A stretch of 64,000 nucleotides of DNA from Georgenia thermotolerans (GCF_009193185.1 NZ_VUKF01000001.1:62001-126000); one strand, 5' to 3'; counted from the first letter of the stretch, positions 8,629 to 16,802 are shown. Notes: a model not told the origin generated them from the letters alone. Program-made: numbers and translations.

Positions 8629-8647
8629 CCGGTCAACGGTTAACCGG
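8629..8647. promoter_or_regulatory. Inverted repeat, candidate GntR operator
   Basis: CCGGTCAAC-G-GTTAACCGG, a 19-bp near-perfect palindrome (one mismatch) beginning just after the -10 box. Its inner CGGTTAACCG is perfect. GntR/FCD proteins commonly bind short GGT/ACC palindromes, so autoregulation is plausible but unproven. Confidence 0.5.
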
Positions 8648-8658
8648 AAATCGATTAC
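8647..8658. promoter_or_regulatory. Candidate LacI-type operator before the GntR gene
   Basis: GAAATCGATTAC, identical to 7486-7497, located 19 bp before the GntR start codon. The second copy suggests one regulator controls both arms of the locus. Confidence 0.6.
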
Positions 8659-8677
8659 AGACGACGAGGAGGTCGCC

Positions 8678-9373
8678 GTGAGTCTCAACGGGTCCTGGCG
8701 CAACGCGGTGACCACCGTGCGCCCCGCGCCCGCGCTGGGGCGGCACGTGGTCGACCACCTGCGCCGGCTGATCATCACCGGCCAGCTGGCTGCGGGCACC
8801 CACCTGGTCGAGTCCCAGCTGTCCGAGACCTTCGACGTCAGCCGCGGGCCGGTGCGCGACGCACTGCGCCAGCTCGAGGCCGAGGGCCTGGTCGAGTCGC
8901 GCCGGCGCGGCGTGTTCGTCATCGGCCTCACCGTCGACGACATCGAGGAGCTCTACGTGCTGCGCCATCTGCTCGAGGCGGAGGCCGTGCGGCAGTGCAT
9001 GCGGCGGGGCGGCGACCTCCTCGAGCTCGACGCGATCGTCCTCACGATGGGCGAGGCGGCCCGTGAGGGTGACGCGGCCGCCTTCGCCGAGGCGGACCTG
9101 GAGTTCCACTCCGCCTTCTACGCCCTCGCGGGCCACCGCCGGCTGGAGAAGGTGTGGCAGCAGTACCGCCCCACCTTCGCGGACATGCTCTCGGTGACCA
9201 ACGCCGAGGACCGCGACCTCGCACCCATCCACCGGGACCACCTCGACCTACTGGCCCGCGTGCGCGCCGGCGACCAGCCCGGCGCCCTGAGCCTGCTGCG
9301 CGAGCACATCGACGGCTCGCGAGAACGCATGCTCACCGCCTACGCGCGGTTCATCGCCGATCCGAGCGCCTGA
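8678..9373 (+). CDS. GntR-family regulator with FCD domain
   Basis: 231 residues. The winged helix spans about residues 20-85 (HVVDHLRRLIITGQLAAG, SRGPVRDALRQLEAEGLV). The C-terminal FCD ligand-binding domain includes YVLRHLLEAEAVR, EADLEFHSAFYALAGH and IHRDHLDLLARV, whose Asp/His residues are consistent with the metal-binding site of this family. FCD regulators usually sense carboxylates or sugar acids, which fits the downstream TctCBA transporter. The GTG start has GAGGAGG upstream. It is probably the first gene of the plus-strand operon. Confidence 0.9.
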   Translation: MSLNGSWRNAVTTVRPAPALGRHVVDHLRRLIITGQLAAGTHLVESQLSETFDVSRGPVRDALRQLEAEGLVESRRRGVFVIGLTVDDIEELYVLRHLLEAEAVRQCMRRGGDLLELDAIVLTMGEAAREGDAAAFAEADLEFHSAFYALAGHRRLEKVWQQYRPTFADMLSVTNAEDRDLAPIHRDHLDLLARVRAGDQPGALSLLREHIDGSRERMLTAYARFIADPSA

Positions 9374-9385
9374 CCTCTTTCCCCC

Positions 9386-9415
9386 GCAGTACCCCTCCAA
9401 CCCCTGCAGTACCCC
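9386..9415. repeat. Direct repeat in the tctC leader
   Basis: GCAGTACCCC occurs at 9386-9395 and again at 9406-9415, exactly 20 bp apart (about two helical turns), in the 60-bp gap before tctC. It may be an activator or repressor site; no protein can be assigned. Confidence 0.4.
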
Positions 9416-9433
9416 GACAAAGGAGTTGTTCAC

Positions 9434-10414
9434 ATGAAGCGCACGACCCGCCTGGCCTGCCTGGGCGCCGTCTCCTCCCTCGCCCTGGTGCTCGCCGCCT
9501 GCTCCGGCAGCGCGTCCGGCGACGACGCCAGCGGGGACGCCGCGGCGTCCTCCTACCCCGAGAAGGACATCAACTTCATCGTCCAGGCCGCCGCCGGCGG
9601 CGGCTCGGACCTCAGCTCGCGCGCCCTCGTCGCCGAGCTGGAGCCGATCCTCGACACCTCCATCATCGTCGAGAACCGCCCGGGCGCCTCGGGCTCGACC
9701 GCCATGCAGTACGTCGCCGACCAGGACACCGACGGCTACACCATCGGCTTCGTGCCGGTGGAGATCGCGATGCTGGGCCACCAGAACTTCGACGTCGACC
9801 CGGCCGACTTCGACTTCCTCGGCCAGATCATGCTCGCCCCCGGCGTCCTGTCGGTGCCGGCGGACAGCCCGTACCAGACGCTCGAGGAGTTCATCGAGGG
9901 CGCCAAGACCGAGGCGCTGTCCGTCTCCAACTCCGGTGCGGGCTCCATCTGGGAGGCCGCCGCCCTGGGCCTGGCGGCAGAGACCGGCGCCAAGCTCACC
10001 CCGGTGCCCTTCGACGGCGGCGCGCCGGCGCTGGCCGCAGCCATCGGTGGTCAGGTCGACGCCGCCGTCGGCGGCGCGGGCGAGACCCTGGCCGCGTTCA
10101 AGGAGGGCCAGGTGCGCCCGCTCGCGATCTTCCACAACGAGCGTCACCCCGACATGCCCGACGTGCCCACCGCCGCCGAGGCCGGCTACGACCTCGAGTT
10201 CGGTGGCTGGGGCGGCATCTACGCGCCCGCCGGTCTGCCGGACGACGTGCGCGAGACCCTTGAGTCCGCCATCGAGGAGGCCGCCGGCTCCGACAGCTTC
10301 ACCGGCACCATCACCAAGGCCGGCAACCTGCCCGTCTACCGCGACTCGGCCGAGTTCACCGACTTCGTGAACTCCGAGTACGAGCGCTTCGGAGAGATCC
10401 TCGGAGCTCAGTGA
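9434..10414 (+). CDS. tctC: Tripartite tricarboxylate transporter substrate-binding protein TctC
   Basis: 326 residues. A lipoprotein signal (LALVLAACSG, lipobox cysteine near residue 23) anchors it outside the membrane. The mature part has the family hallmarks INFIVQAAAGGGSDL, IIVENRPGASGS, VSNSGAGS and GGWGGIYAPAGLPDDVRE. TctC-type proteins capture carboxylates or other small organic substrates and deliver them to TctB/TctA. AAGGAG precedes the ATG. Its stop overlaps the tctB start, so the three transporter genes are co-translated. Confidence 0.92.
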   Translation: MKRTTRLACLGAVSSLALVLAACSGSASGDDASGDAAASSYPEKDINFIVQAAAGGGSDLSSRALVAELEPILDTSIIVENRPGASGSTAMQYVADQDTDGYTIGFVPVEIAMLGHQNFDVDPADFDFLGQIMLAPGVLSVPADSPYQTLEEFIEGAKTEALSVSNSGAGSIWEAAALGLAAETGAKLTPVPFDGGAPALAAAIGGQVDAAVGGAGETLAAFKEGQVRPLAIFHNERHPDMPDVPTAAEAGYDLEFGGWGGIYAPAGLPDDVRETLESAIEEAAGSDSFTGTITKAGNLPVYRDSAEFTDFVNSEYERFGEILGAQ

Positions 10415-11016
10415 TGACCTCGTCCGCACACCCGCGGCAGCAGGGCGCCCCGTCCGGCCACGTGCCGGACGGGGCCGCCCCGTCCGGCCGGCACGCCACC
10501 GGGTCGGACACGACGTCAGGCGTGGTCGACGCCGTCGAGCCCGCCGAGGCCGACCACGCCGTGCTCGCCGCGCCCTCGCGCCGTCTCGAGATCGTCTGCG
10601 CGGCCCTTGCCGTCGTCGGCTCGGGCGCGCTCTACCTGCTCGCGCGCGCCATCGAGGTGCGCACCGAGACCGGCGGCATCGACCCGCGCTGGTGGCCCGA
10701 GCTGCTCGGCACCCTGGGCCTGGCCCTCGGCGTGGCCCTCCTCGTGGTCGCCGTCGTGCGCCCGCCGTTCTCCCGGGAGGACCTCGAGGCCGCCACCCGC
10801 CAGGGCTGGGTGCGCCTCGTGTCGGCCGTCGCCCTGTCGGCCGCGTTCGTCGTGCTATGGCCGCTCGTGGGCTTCCTTGTGGCGACGCCGGTGTTCCTCA
10901 TCGCCGCCACCTACCTCTTCGGCGGGCGCGGGTGGAAGACGCTGCTGCTCTTCCCCCTGATCACCACCGCCGGCATCAACCTGCTCTTCCACACCCTCCT
11001 GAAGGTGCCGCTGTGA
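10414..11016 (+). CDS. tctB: Tripartite tricarboxylate transporter small membrane subunit TctB
   Basis: About 200 residues with four predicted membrane segments: IVCAALAVVGSGALYLLA, LGTLGLALGVALLVVAVV, LSAAFVVLWPLVGFLVA and LLLFPLITTAGINLLF. The length and the pattern PRWWPELLG before the second helix fit TctB. The N-terminal 45 residues are a Gly/Pro/Ala-rich cytosolic tail that most relatives lack. The ATG forms TGATG with the tctC stop; a GTG one codon upstream is also possible. It overlaps tctA by 4 bp. Confidence 0.88.
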   Translation: MTSSAHPRQQGAPSGHVPDGAAPSGRHATGSDTTSGVVDAVEPAEADHAVLAAPSRRLEIVCAALAVVGSGALYLLARAIEVRTETGGIDPRWWPELLGTLGLALGVALLVVAVVRPPFSREDLEAATRQGWVRLVSAVALSAAFVVLWPLVGFLVATPVFLIAATYLFGGRGWKTLLLFPLITTAGINLLFHTLLKVPL

Positions 11017-12533
11017 ACGCCGTTGCCGAGGGCCTCAACGCCCTCATGGACCCCACGGTCGCGATCTGCCTGGTCGCCGGCCTGCTCATCGGAACCCTCG
11101 TCGGCGCCTTCCCCGGGGTGACCGGGTCGATGGCGGTAGCGCTGGCGTCCGGCTTCACGCTCACGCTCGAGCCGGTCCAGGGCCTCGCCGTCCTGCTGAC
11201 CATCTACGTCGGCGCGAACTACGGCGACCGGATCCCCTCCATCCTCGTCAACACCCCCGGAACGCCGGCGGCCATCGCCACCACCCTCGACGGCTACCCC
11301 ATGGCCAAGCAGGGCAAGGCCGGCCTGGCGCTGGTCAGCTCCTCGATGGTGACCACCGGCGGCATCCTGCTGTCGATGGTGGTGTTCCTCCTGGCCGCCC
11401 GCCCGGTCGCGAGCATCGCTCTGAAGTTCGGCCCCGCCGAGATGTTCGCCCTGGTGGTCTTCGGCCTGACGGTGATGATCTCCATCTCGTCGAAGTCGGT
11501 GCTCAAGGGCGTGCTCGCCGGCATCGCCGGCCTGGCCATCGCCACCGTCGGGCGCGACCCGATCACGGGCGACTCCCGGTTCGTCTTCGACGTCAACGAC
11601 CTCAACTCCGGGCTGCCCTTCATCGCAGTGATCATCGGCCTGTTCGGCATCGCCGAGCTGTTCGACCAGCTGCTGACCCATCGCCAGCAGCACATCAAGC
11701 CGATCTCCAGCCTGGGCCGCTGGTGGCCCACCAAGGCCGAGTACAAGGAGATGGCCAAGCCCTTCGGGCTCAGCACCGTCATCGGCACCGTGGTCGGTGT
11801 GGTGCCCGCCGCGGGTGGCGACATCGCCGGCCTCATCGGCTGGGACCGCGCCAAGCGGATGTCCAAGCACCCGGAGAAGTTCGGCAAGGGCTCCCTCGAG
11901 GGGCTCGCGGCGGCGGACACCGCCTCCAGCGCCACCCTGGGCGGCTCCCTGACCACCACCATGGCGCTGGGCATCCCCGGCGACTCCGTGATGGCGGTGA
12001 TGATCGGCTCGATGATCATCTGGGGCCTGCAGCCCGGCCCGTCGCTGTTCACCAACAACCCGGACCTGATGATCAGCATGGCCGCCATCATGATCCTGGC
12101 CACGGTGCTGTCCCTCGGCATCAGCCTGGTGCGCATGCGCGGGATGGTGAAGCTGCTGGACCTGCCCAACCACTACCTGTGGGCCGGCATCCTCATCTTC
12201 TGCATCGTCGGTACCTACACCACCACCAACAACCTCTACACCGTGTGGGTGATGCTGGCCTCCGGCGTCGCCGGCGTCATCATGAAGCGCACCGGCTTCC
12301 CGCCGGGACCGGTGGTGCTCGGCCTGCTGCTCGGCCCGCTGGCGGAGGCCAACCTGCGGCGCGCCCTGCTCATCGACGGCCCCGCGATCCTGGTCACCCA
12401 GCCGATCTCGGCCGGCCTGCTGGCGCTGGCGGCGCTCAGCCTCGTCCTCCCCCTCCTGGGTCGCGCCCGTGCGGCGCGCCGGGCCCGGGCCGAGGTCGCG
12501 GCGCCCGAGGACGAGCCGGCCCTGACGCGATGA
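11013..12533 (+). CDS. tctA: Tripartite tricarboxylate transporter large permease TctA
   Basis: 506 residues, many membrane segments. TctA signatures are present: LIGTLVGAFPGVTGSMAVA near residue 25, VGANYGDRIPSILVNTPGTP near 65, and the second repeat VVPAAGGDIAGLIGWD with TMALGIPGDSVMAVM near 250-330. It forms the channel for cation-driven uptake together with TctB and the TctC binding protein. The GTG start overlaps the tctB stop. The C-terminal 25 residues are charged and probably cytosolic. Downstream it overlaps the BNR-protein gene by 4 bp, tying that protein to transport. Confidence 0.93.
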   Translation: MNAVAEGLNALMDPTVAICLVAGLLIGTLVGAFPGVTGSMAVALASGFTLTLEPVQGLAVLLTIYVGANYGDRIPSILVNTPGTPAAIATTLDGYPMAKQGKAGLALVSSSMVTTGGILLSMVVFLLAARPVASIALKFGPAEMFALVVFGLTVMISISSKSVLKGVLAGIAGLAIATVGRDPITGDSRFVFDVNDLNSGLPFIAVIIGLFGIAELFDQLLTHRQQHIKPISSLGRWWPTKAEYKEMAKPFGLSTVIGTVVGVVPAAGGDIAGLIGWDRAKRMSKHPEKFGKGSLEGLAAADTASSATLGGSLTTTMALGIPGDSVMAVMIGSMIIWGLQPGPSLFTNNPDLMISMAAIMILATVLSLGISLVRMRGMVKLLDLPNHYLWAGILIFCIVGTYTTTNNLYTVWVMLASGVAGVIMKRTGFPPGPVVLGLLLGPLAEANLRRALLIDGPAILVTQPISAGLLALAALSLVLPLLGRARAARRARAEVAAPEDEPALTR

Positions 12534-13606
12534 TCACCCCCGGCATCGAGCGGCGCTGGGTCGCCGTCGACCACCCCGGCTGGCGGCAGGCGCACGCCTC
12601 CACCGTGCTGGCGGTCGACGGCGGCCTGGTGGCCGCGTGGTTCGGCGGCACCCGGGAGGGCACACCGGACAACCGCATCTGGCTGGCGCACCGCCCGGCC
12701 GGTGCGCTGTCCTGGCGCGGGCCGTTCCCGCTGGCCGAGGCCGACGAGGCCCACTGGAACCCTGTCCTCGCCCACGGTCCCGACGGTGCCGTCTGGCTGT
12801 TCTTCAAGCGCGGCCCGCTCATCTCCCGGTGGACAACCTGGTTCTGCCGCTCGGAGGACGGCGGCTCGTCCTGGTCCCCGCCCGCCGAGCTGGTCCCCGG
12901 CGACGCCGGAGGCCGGGGCCCGGTGAAGAACCCGCCGCTGCTGCTCGACGACGGCGCCTGGCTCGCCCCGGCGTCTTCCGAGCGCTGGGACGACGCCCCC
13001 GTGTGGGACGCGTTCGTCGACCGTTCGACCGACGGCGGGCGCACCTGGACCGCCGCGCCCGTCCCGCTCGACCGGGCTCGGCTGATCGGCGCCGGCGTCA
13101 TCCAGCCGGCGCTGTGGCAGCGCGAGGGCGCGGTGTTCGCGCTCCTGCGCAGCACCGAGGGCAGTGCCTACCGCTCCTGGTCCGACGACGGCGGGGTGAC
13201 CTGGTCGCCCGCCACCGCGACCGCGCTGGCCAACAACAACTCCGGCCTGACCGTCGCCGCCCTGCCGGACGGGCGGGTGGCCTGCGTGCACAACCCGGTC
13301 TCGGAGAGCTGGGGCGCGCGCTGCCCGCTCGTGGTCTCCGTCTCCGCCGACGACGGCCTCACGTGGCGTGCGGCGGTCACCGTGGAGGACGGCGTCACGC
13401 CGTTCGACGACCACCCCGGCCGTGCGCCCGCCCTGCCCCCGCCCGGGGCCTTCTCCCCCGCCGACGCCGGGGTCGCCACCACCGGCGTCGGGGAGTACTC
13501 CTACCCGGCCGCCCTGGTGGACGGGGACACCTTCGTCATCACCTACACCTGGCAGCGCCGCGGCATCGTGGAGGCGCGGGTCCCGATCGCCCTGCTTCAC
13601 CCGTAG
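12530..13606 (+). CDS. Cytosolic BNR-repeat (sialidase-fold) protein
   Basis: 358 residues with four Asp-box repeats (SEDGGSSWS, STDGGRTWT, SDDGGVTWS, SADDGLTWR), indicating a six-bladed beta-propeller of the sialidase/BNR type. There is no signal peptide or anchor, so it should act inside the cell on an imported substrate. An arginine-containing opening (FGGTREGTPDNRIW) and a C-terminal tyrosine region (GEYSYPAAL) recall sialidase active-site positions, but sialidase activity should not be assumed. The ATG overlaps the tctA stop. It precedes an aldolase gene, so it probably processes the TctABC substrate. Confidence 0.82.
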   Translation: MITPGIERRWVAVDHPGWRQAHASTVLAVDGGLVAAWFGGTREGTPDNRIWLAHRPAGALSWRGPFPLAEADEAHWNPVLAHGPDGAVWLFFKRGPLISRWTTWFCRSEDGGSSWSPPAELVPGDAGGRGPVKNPPLLLDDGAWLAPASSERWDDAPVWDAFVDRSTDGGRTWTAAPVPLDRARLIGAGVIQPALWQREGAVFALLRSTEGSAYRSWSDDGGVTWSPATATALANNNSGLTVAALPDGRVACVHNPVSESWGARCPLVVSVSADDGLTWRAAVTVEDGVTPFDDHPGRAPALPPPGAFSPADAGVATTGVGEYSYPAALVDGDTFVITYTWQRRGIVEARVPIALLHP

Positions 13607-13673
13607 CCCCATCCCGCGTCCCGCTCGGCCCGCTCCGCTCGTCGTTCCATCCCGCTTCTTCGAAAGGACCCCC

Positions 13674-14534
13674 ATGCCCGCCCGCATCATCAGCGCCGTG
13701 CCCGTGCCGTTCACCGCCGACGGCGCCCTCGACCTGTCCGAGTTCGAGGCCGCGCTGCGCACGATCGACCCGCACGTGGACGGGGCGCTGATCGCCGGCA
13801 CCACCGGGGAGTTCCCCGCCCTGGACGACGACGAGCGTCTCGAGCTCTTCCGGCGTGCCGCCGAGGTGCTGGGCACCGAGCGGGTCATCGCGCACCTCGG
13901 CCACGGCTCCGTCCGGCAGGTGCTGCGGCTGGCGGAGGCGACCGCGGAGCTGGGCATCGACCGCCTCGCGCTGCTCTCCCCGTACTACCTGCCGACCGAC
14001 GACGACGGCGTGGTCGACTTCTTCCGGGCGCTGACCGAGGCCTTCCCGGCCGCGTCGGTGTACGCCTACCTCTTCCCCGAGCGCACCGGCATGGACGTGC
14101 CGGTGGAGGTGCTGCGCCGGGTGATGGAGCTGCCCGGCATGGTCGGGGTCAAGCTCTCCGGCGGCGCCGCGGCCCGGCTCACCGAGTACGCCGCCGTGCT
14201 GCGCGAAGGGCAGGAGCTCTACTCCGGCGACGACTCGACGCTGCCGTGGGTGCTCGAGCAGGGCGGCACGGGCGTGGTGTCCGGGGTCTCCTCCGCCTTC
14301 CCGGAGACCTTCGCCGCGCTCGCCCGGGCCCTGAACGCCGGCGACGCCGCGACCGCGGCTGAGATCCAGACCTCGGTGGTGGAGGTGGTCCGGCTGACCG
14401 GGCCGACCATCCCCCGGCTCAAGGCCGCCCTGGCCGCCCGCACCGGCGCACCCTGGGCGAGCCGCATGGCACTGCCGGCGGTCGACGCCGAGCTGCGACG
14501 GCAGATCGAGGCGGCCGTCGCGCGACACGGCTGA
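13674..14534 (+). CDS. Dihydrodipicolinate synthase-family aldolase/lyase
   Basis: 286 residues of the DapA/NAL TIM-barrel family. The substrate-carboxylate motif is GTTGEFPAL near residue 43, the likely catalytic tyrosine lies in SPYYLPT near 105, and the Schiff-base lysine lies in VGVKLSGG near 160. Members include N-acetylneuraminate lyase and keto-deoxy-sugar-acid aldolases or dehydratases. The operon context (TctABC, BNR protein) favours a sugar-acid or neuraminate-like substrate over lysine synthesis. GAAAGGA precedes the ATG. The gene ends just before a strong hairpin terminator. Confidence 0.88.
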   Translation: MPARIISAVPVPFTADGALDLSEFEAALRTIDPHVDGALIAGTTGEFPALDDDERLELFRRAAEVLGTERVIAHLGHGSVRQVLRLAEATAELGIDRLALLSPYYLPTDDDGVVDFFRALTEAFPAASVYAYLFPERTGMDVPVEVLRRVMELPGMVGVKLSGGAAARLTEYAAVLREGQELYSGDDSTLPWVLEQGGTGVVSGVSSAFPETFAALARALNAGDAATAAEIQTSVVEVVRLTGPTIPRLKAALAARTGAPWASRMALPAVDAELRRQIEAAVARHG

Positions 14535-14565
14535 CATGAGCTGAACTCCTGCCATCTGGCATGGT

Positions 14566-14601
14566 GAGGCGCCGCCGGACCCGTCGGTCCGGCGGCGCCT
14601 C
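14566..14601 (+). terminator. Strong hairpin terminator of the tct operon
   Basis: A perfect 16-bp stem (GAGGCGCCGCCGGACC and its complement) with a CGTC tetraloop lies 32 bp after the aldolase stop. It is followed by a T-containing stretch (TCGTTGCT) without a long T run, as is common in GC-rich Actinobacteria. Confidence 0.85.
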
Positions 14602-14729
14602 TCGTTGCTGAACCGGACGGCCTGCCGAGCACGTCGCGAGGGCCGCGGAGCCGGGCCGGGGACGTTCCAGCCCTCCCTACCGTCCCAGCAGCACGGGGCC
14701 ATCGGGCGTCTCACCTGCGGCGATCCGGA

Positions 14730-14789
14730 CGTATCAGTATTCGGACATTTGTGGCCACATCGTGATACGGCCGCCGGGCACCAAATGTC
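14730..14789. promoter_or_regulatory. Nested inverted repeats, candidate operator region
   Basis: Three symmetric elements interleave here. CGTATCA (14730-14736) pairs with TGATACG (14763-14769). GACATTTG (14744-14751) pairs with CAAATGTC (14782-14789). The perfect palindrome TGTGGCCACA lies at 14750-14759. The block ends 84 bp before the first gene of an operon that encodes its own GntR-type regulator, the obvious candidate binder. Confidence 0.55.
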
Positions 14790-14873
14790 TAGATGTTCTA
14801 CTCGGTCGCGTCGCTCGTCCGGCCCGGCCGATCTCGCGGGCCGAGACACCAGCCCCACCCCGAAGGATCCCGC

Positions 14874-15863
14874 ATGCCCATGCGCAAGCCTGCCCGCCTC
14901 GTCTCCGGCGCCGCCGTCGCCGCGGCCGCCCTCCTCCTGGCCGGATGCTCCGCCGCCTCCTCCGACCCCTCGGCGGACGAGGCCGACATCACGATGCAGT
15001 CCTCCTGGATCAACGACGCCGAGTTCAGCGGCTACTTCGCCGCCATGGACGAGGGGCTGTACGAGGCCGAGGGGATCTCCTTCGAGTACCTCCCCGGCGG
15101 CCCGAGCGTCATCCCCGAGAGCTCGCTGCTCTCCGGCGCCGCCGACGTGGCCCTGACCACGCCCGACACCACCATCAACGCCATCGTGGACCAGGGCGCG
15201 GACTTCGTGATCATCGGCACCCAGTACCAGCGCAACCCGCTCGGCGTCGTCTCCCTGGCCTCCTCCGGCATCGACGAGCCCGCGGACCTGGTCGGCAAGA
15301 CGATCGCCGTCCCGGACGTCAACCGCCTGGCCTTCGACGCGATGCTGACCATCAACGACGTCGACCCCGCGTCGGTGACGGTCGTCCCCTACGCCTACGA
15401 CCCGACGCCGCTGCTGGAGGGCGAGGTGGACGCCACGATCGACTTCGTCACGAACGTGCCGTACACCATCGAGCAGGCCGGCGAGGAGGCGTCCTCGTTC
15501 CTGCTGTACGACGTCGGGTACAAGATCCCCAACGACACCGTCGTGGTCACCCGCGACACCCTGGAGAACAAGCGCGACGAGCTGGTCGCGTGGCTGCGGG
15601 CCAGCCGCGCCGGCTGGGACGCGGTGCTCGAGGACCCGGCCGTCTACCCGCCCAAGTTCGCCGACACGTGGTTCAAGGGCACCGGGCGCACGGTGGAGAA
15701 CGAGATCTACTTCAACACCGCCCAGAAGCCGCTGATCGAGTCGGAGAACGGGGTCTTCGCCCTCACCGACCAGCAGGTCCAGGACACGATCGACACCCTC
15801 GCGCTGATCGGGATCGAGGCCGACAAGGCCATGTTCGACACCTCCCTGCTCGACGAGCTGTGA
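14874..15863 (+). CDS. NMT1/THI5-like ABC transporter substrate-binding lipoprotein
   Basis: 329 residues. The signal ends in the lipobox LLLAGC. The mature domain has the NMT1/SsuA-like pattern: YFAAMDEGLYEAEGISFEY, GAADVALTTPDTT, VGKTIAVPDVNR and LLEGEVDATIDF. Relatives bind thiamin pyrimidine, sulfonates, taurine, riboflavin and other small rings. The ATG at 14874 has AAGGAT 5 bases upstream; a second ATG lies two codons later. The stop overlaps the GntR-fusion gene. It is the first gene of a five-gene operon; the neighbouring COG0212-like genes make a vitamin-like ligand more likely than a sulfonate. Confidence 0.88.
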   Translation: MPMRKPARLVSGAAVAAAALLLAGCSAASSDPSADEADITMQSSWINDAEFSGYFAAMDEGLYEAEGISFEYLPGGPSVIPESSLLSGAADVALTTPDTTINAIVDQGADFVIIGTQYQRNPLGVVSLASSGIDEPADLVGKTIAVPDVNRLAFDAMLTINDVDPASVTVVPYAYDPTPLLEGEVDATIDFVTNVPYTIEQAGEEASSFLLYDVGYKIPNDTVVVTRDTLENKRDELVAWLRASRAGWDAVLEDPAVYPPKFADTWFKGTGRTVENEIYFNTAQKPLIESENGVFALTDQQVQDTIDTLALIGIEADKAMFDTSLLDEL

Positions 15864-16798
15864 CGCCGGCCCGCACGCCCAGCTACGTCCACGTCACGGC
15901 CGCGCTGCGCGAGCTCGCGCTGGCCCAGCCGTGGGCGGTGGAGCGGCCGCTGCCGCCGGAGAAGGACCTGGCCGAGCACTTCGGGGTCAGCCGGGGCACG
16001 CTGCGTCGGGCCACGGAGGAGCTCGTCCGCGAGGGCCTGCTCAGCTCCGAACCCGGCCGGGGCACCTTCGTGGTGCGCAAGACCCAGATCCGCCTGCTCA
16101 TGGAGGACGGGCTGCGCGAGATCGCCCGCCCGGACAGCCGCTGGCACCTGGACGTGAGCAAGTTCGTCCCCGACTTCGAGGGCTCCGAGCGCTGCCACGC
16201 GGCGCTGCGCGAGCTGCCCGCCTACCGCGCGGCCCGGACGGTGTTCATCACCCCGGACAACAGCCTGCAGGCGGCGGTCCACCATGCGCTCGACGACGGC
16301 AAGGCCGTGCTCGTGCCGACCTACGGGCTGCGGCGCGGGATCGTCCTGCTCGACGACGTCGCCCCGGCCGACCGGGCCTTCGCCTCCACCCTCGACGGGC
16401 TGGAGCGTTTCGGCCGGACCCTGGACGTCGACGGGCTGCGCGCCGTCGGGTCGGTGGACGTCGTCGTGTCCGGGGCGACGGCGCTCACCCGCGCCGGCCT
16501 GCACATCGGCGGCGAGAGCGGCTACTTCGGGCTCGAGTGGGCGATCCTCGCCGACCTCGGCCTGGTCGAGGAGGCCACGCCGATCGTCGCCGTCGTCCAC
16601 GACATCCAGGTGCTCGACATCGACCTGTCCCCCGGCCCGGAGGACCTCGGTGTCGACACCATCCTGGCCCCCTCCGAGACCATCCACACCCACCGGGCGT
16701 TCGCCCGGCCCGTCGGCGCCCACCCGCTCCCTGCCGGCGGCGCCCTCGACCACCTGCCTTACCTCCGCGAGCTCCGTCGCCCCACCCTGAGGAAGTGA
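15860..16798 (+). CDS. GntR winged helix fused to a 5-formyl-THF cyclo-ligase-like domain
   Basis: 312 residues. Residues about 8-74 form a GntR DNA-binding domain (RPLPPEKDLAEHFGVSRGTL, EPGRGTFVVRK). Residues about 80-290 are clearly homologous to the next gene's product: both contain RPDSR-H-D-S-F, DFEG, VFITPDNS, a Tyr-Gly then Arg-Arg-Gly stretch and TLDGL. That domain is of the 5-FCL/COG0212 type. Where the paralogue has GKGHGYFDLEW, this protein has GGESGYFGLEW (217-227), losing the lysine and aspartate expected for nucleotide use. I infer a repurposed ligand-sensing domain replacing the usual UTRA or FCD sensor. The GTG overlaps the binding-protein stop. The likely role is autoregulation of this operon. 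Confidence 0.82.
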   Translation: MTPARTPSYVHVTAALRELALAQPWAVERPLPPEKDLAEHFGVSRGTLRRATEELVREGLLSSEPGRGTFVVRKTQIRLLMEDGLREIARPDSRWHLDVSKFVPDFEGSERCHAALRELPAYRAARTVFITPDNSLQAAVHHALDDGKAVLVPTYGLRRGIVLLDDVAPADRAFASTLDGLERFGRTLDVDGLRAVGSVDVVVSGATALTRAGLHIGGESGYFGLEWAILADLGLVEEATPIVAVVHDIQVLDIDLSPGPEDLGVDTILAPSETIHTHRAFARPVGAHPLPAGGALDHLPYLRELRRPTLRK

Positions 16799-16802
16799 CC
16801 CT

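Larger units (their letters stand above)
14535..14873. other. Intergenic region between the two plus-strand operons
   Basis: This gap holds the operon terminator (14566-14601) and a cluster of nested inverted repeats (14730-14789) just before the next operon. No gene and no TPP-riboswitch core were recognised. Confidence 0.6.

Noticed and set aside
14602-14873. TPP riboswitch before the NMT1/COG0212 operon
   Set aside because: I looked for the conserved CTGAGA and the downstream THI-box words and did not find them.
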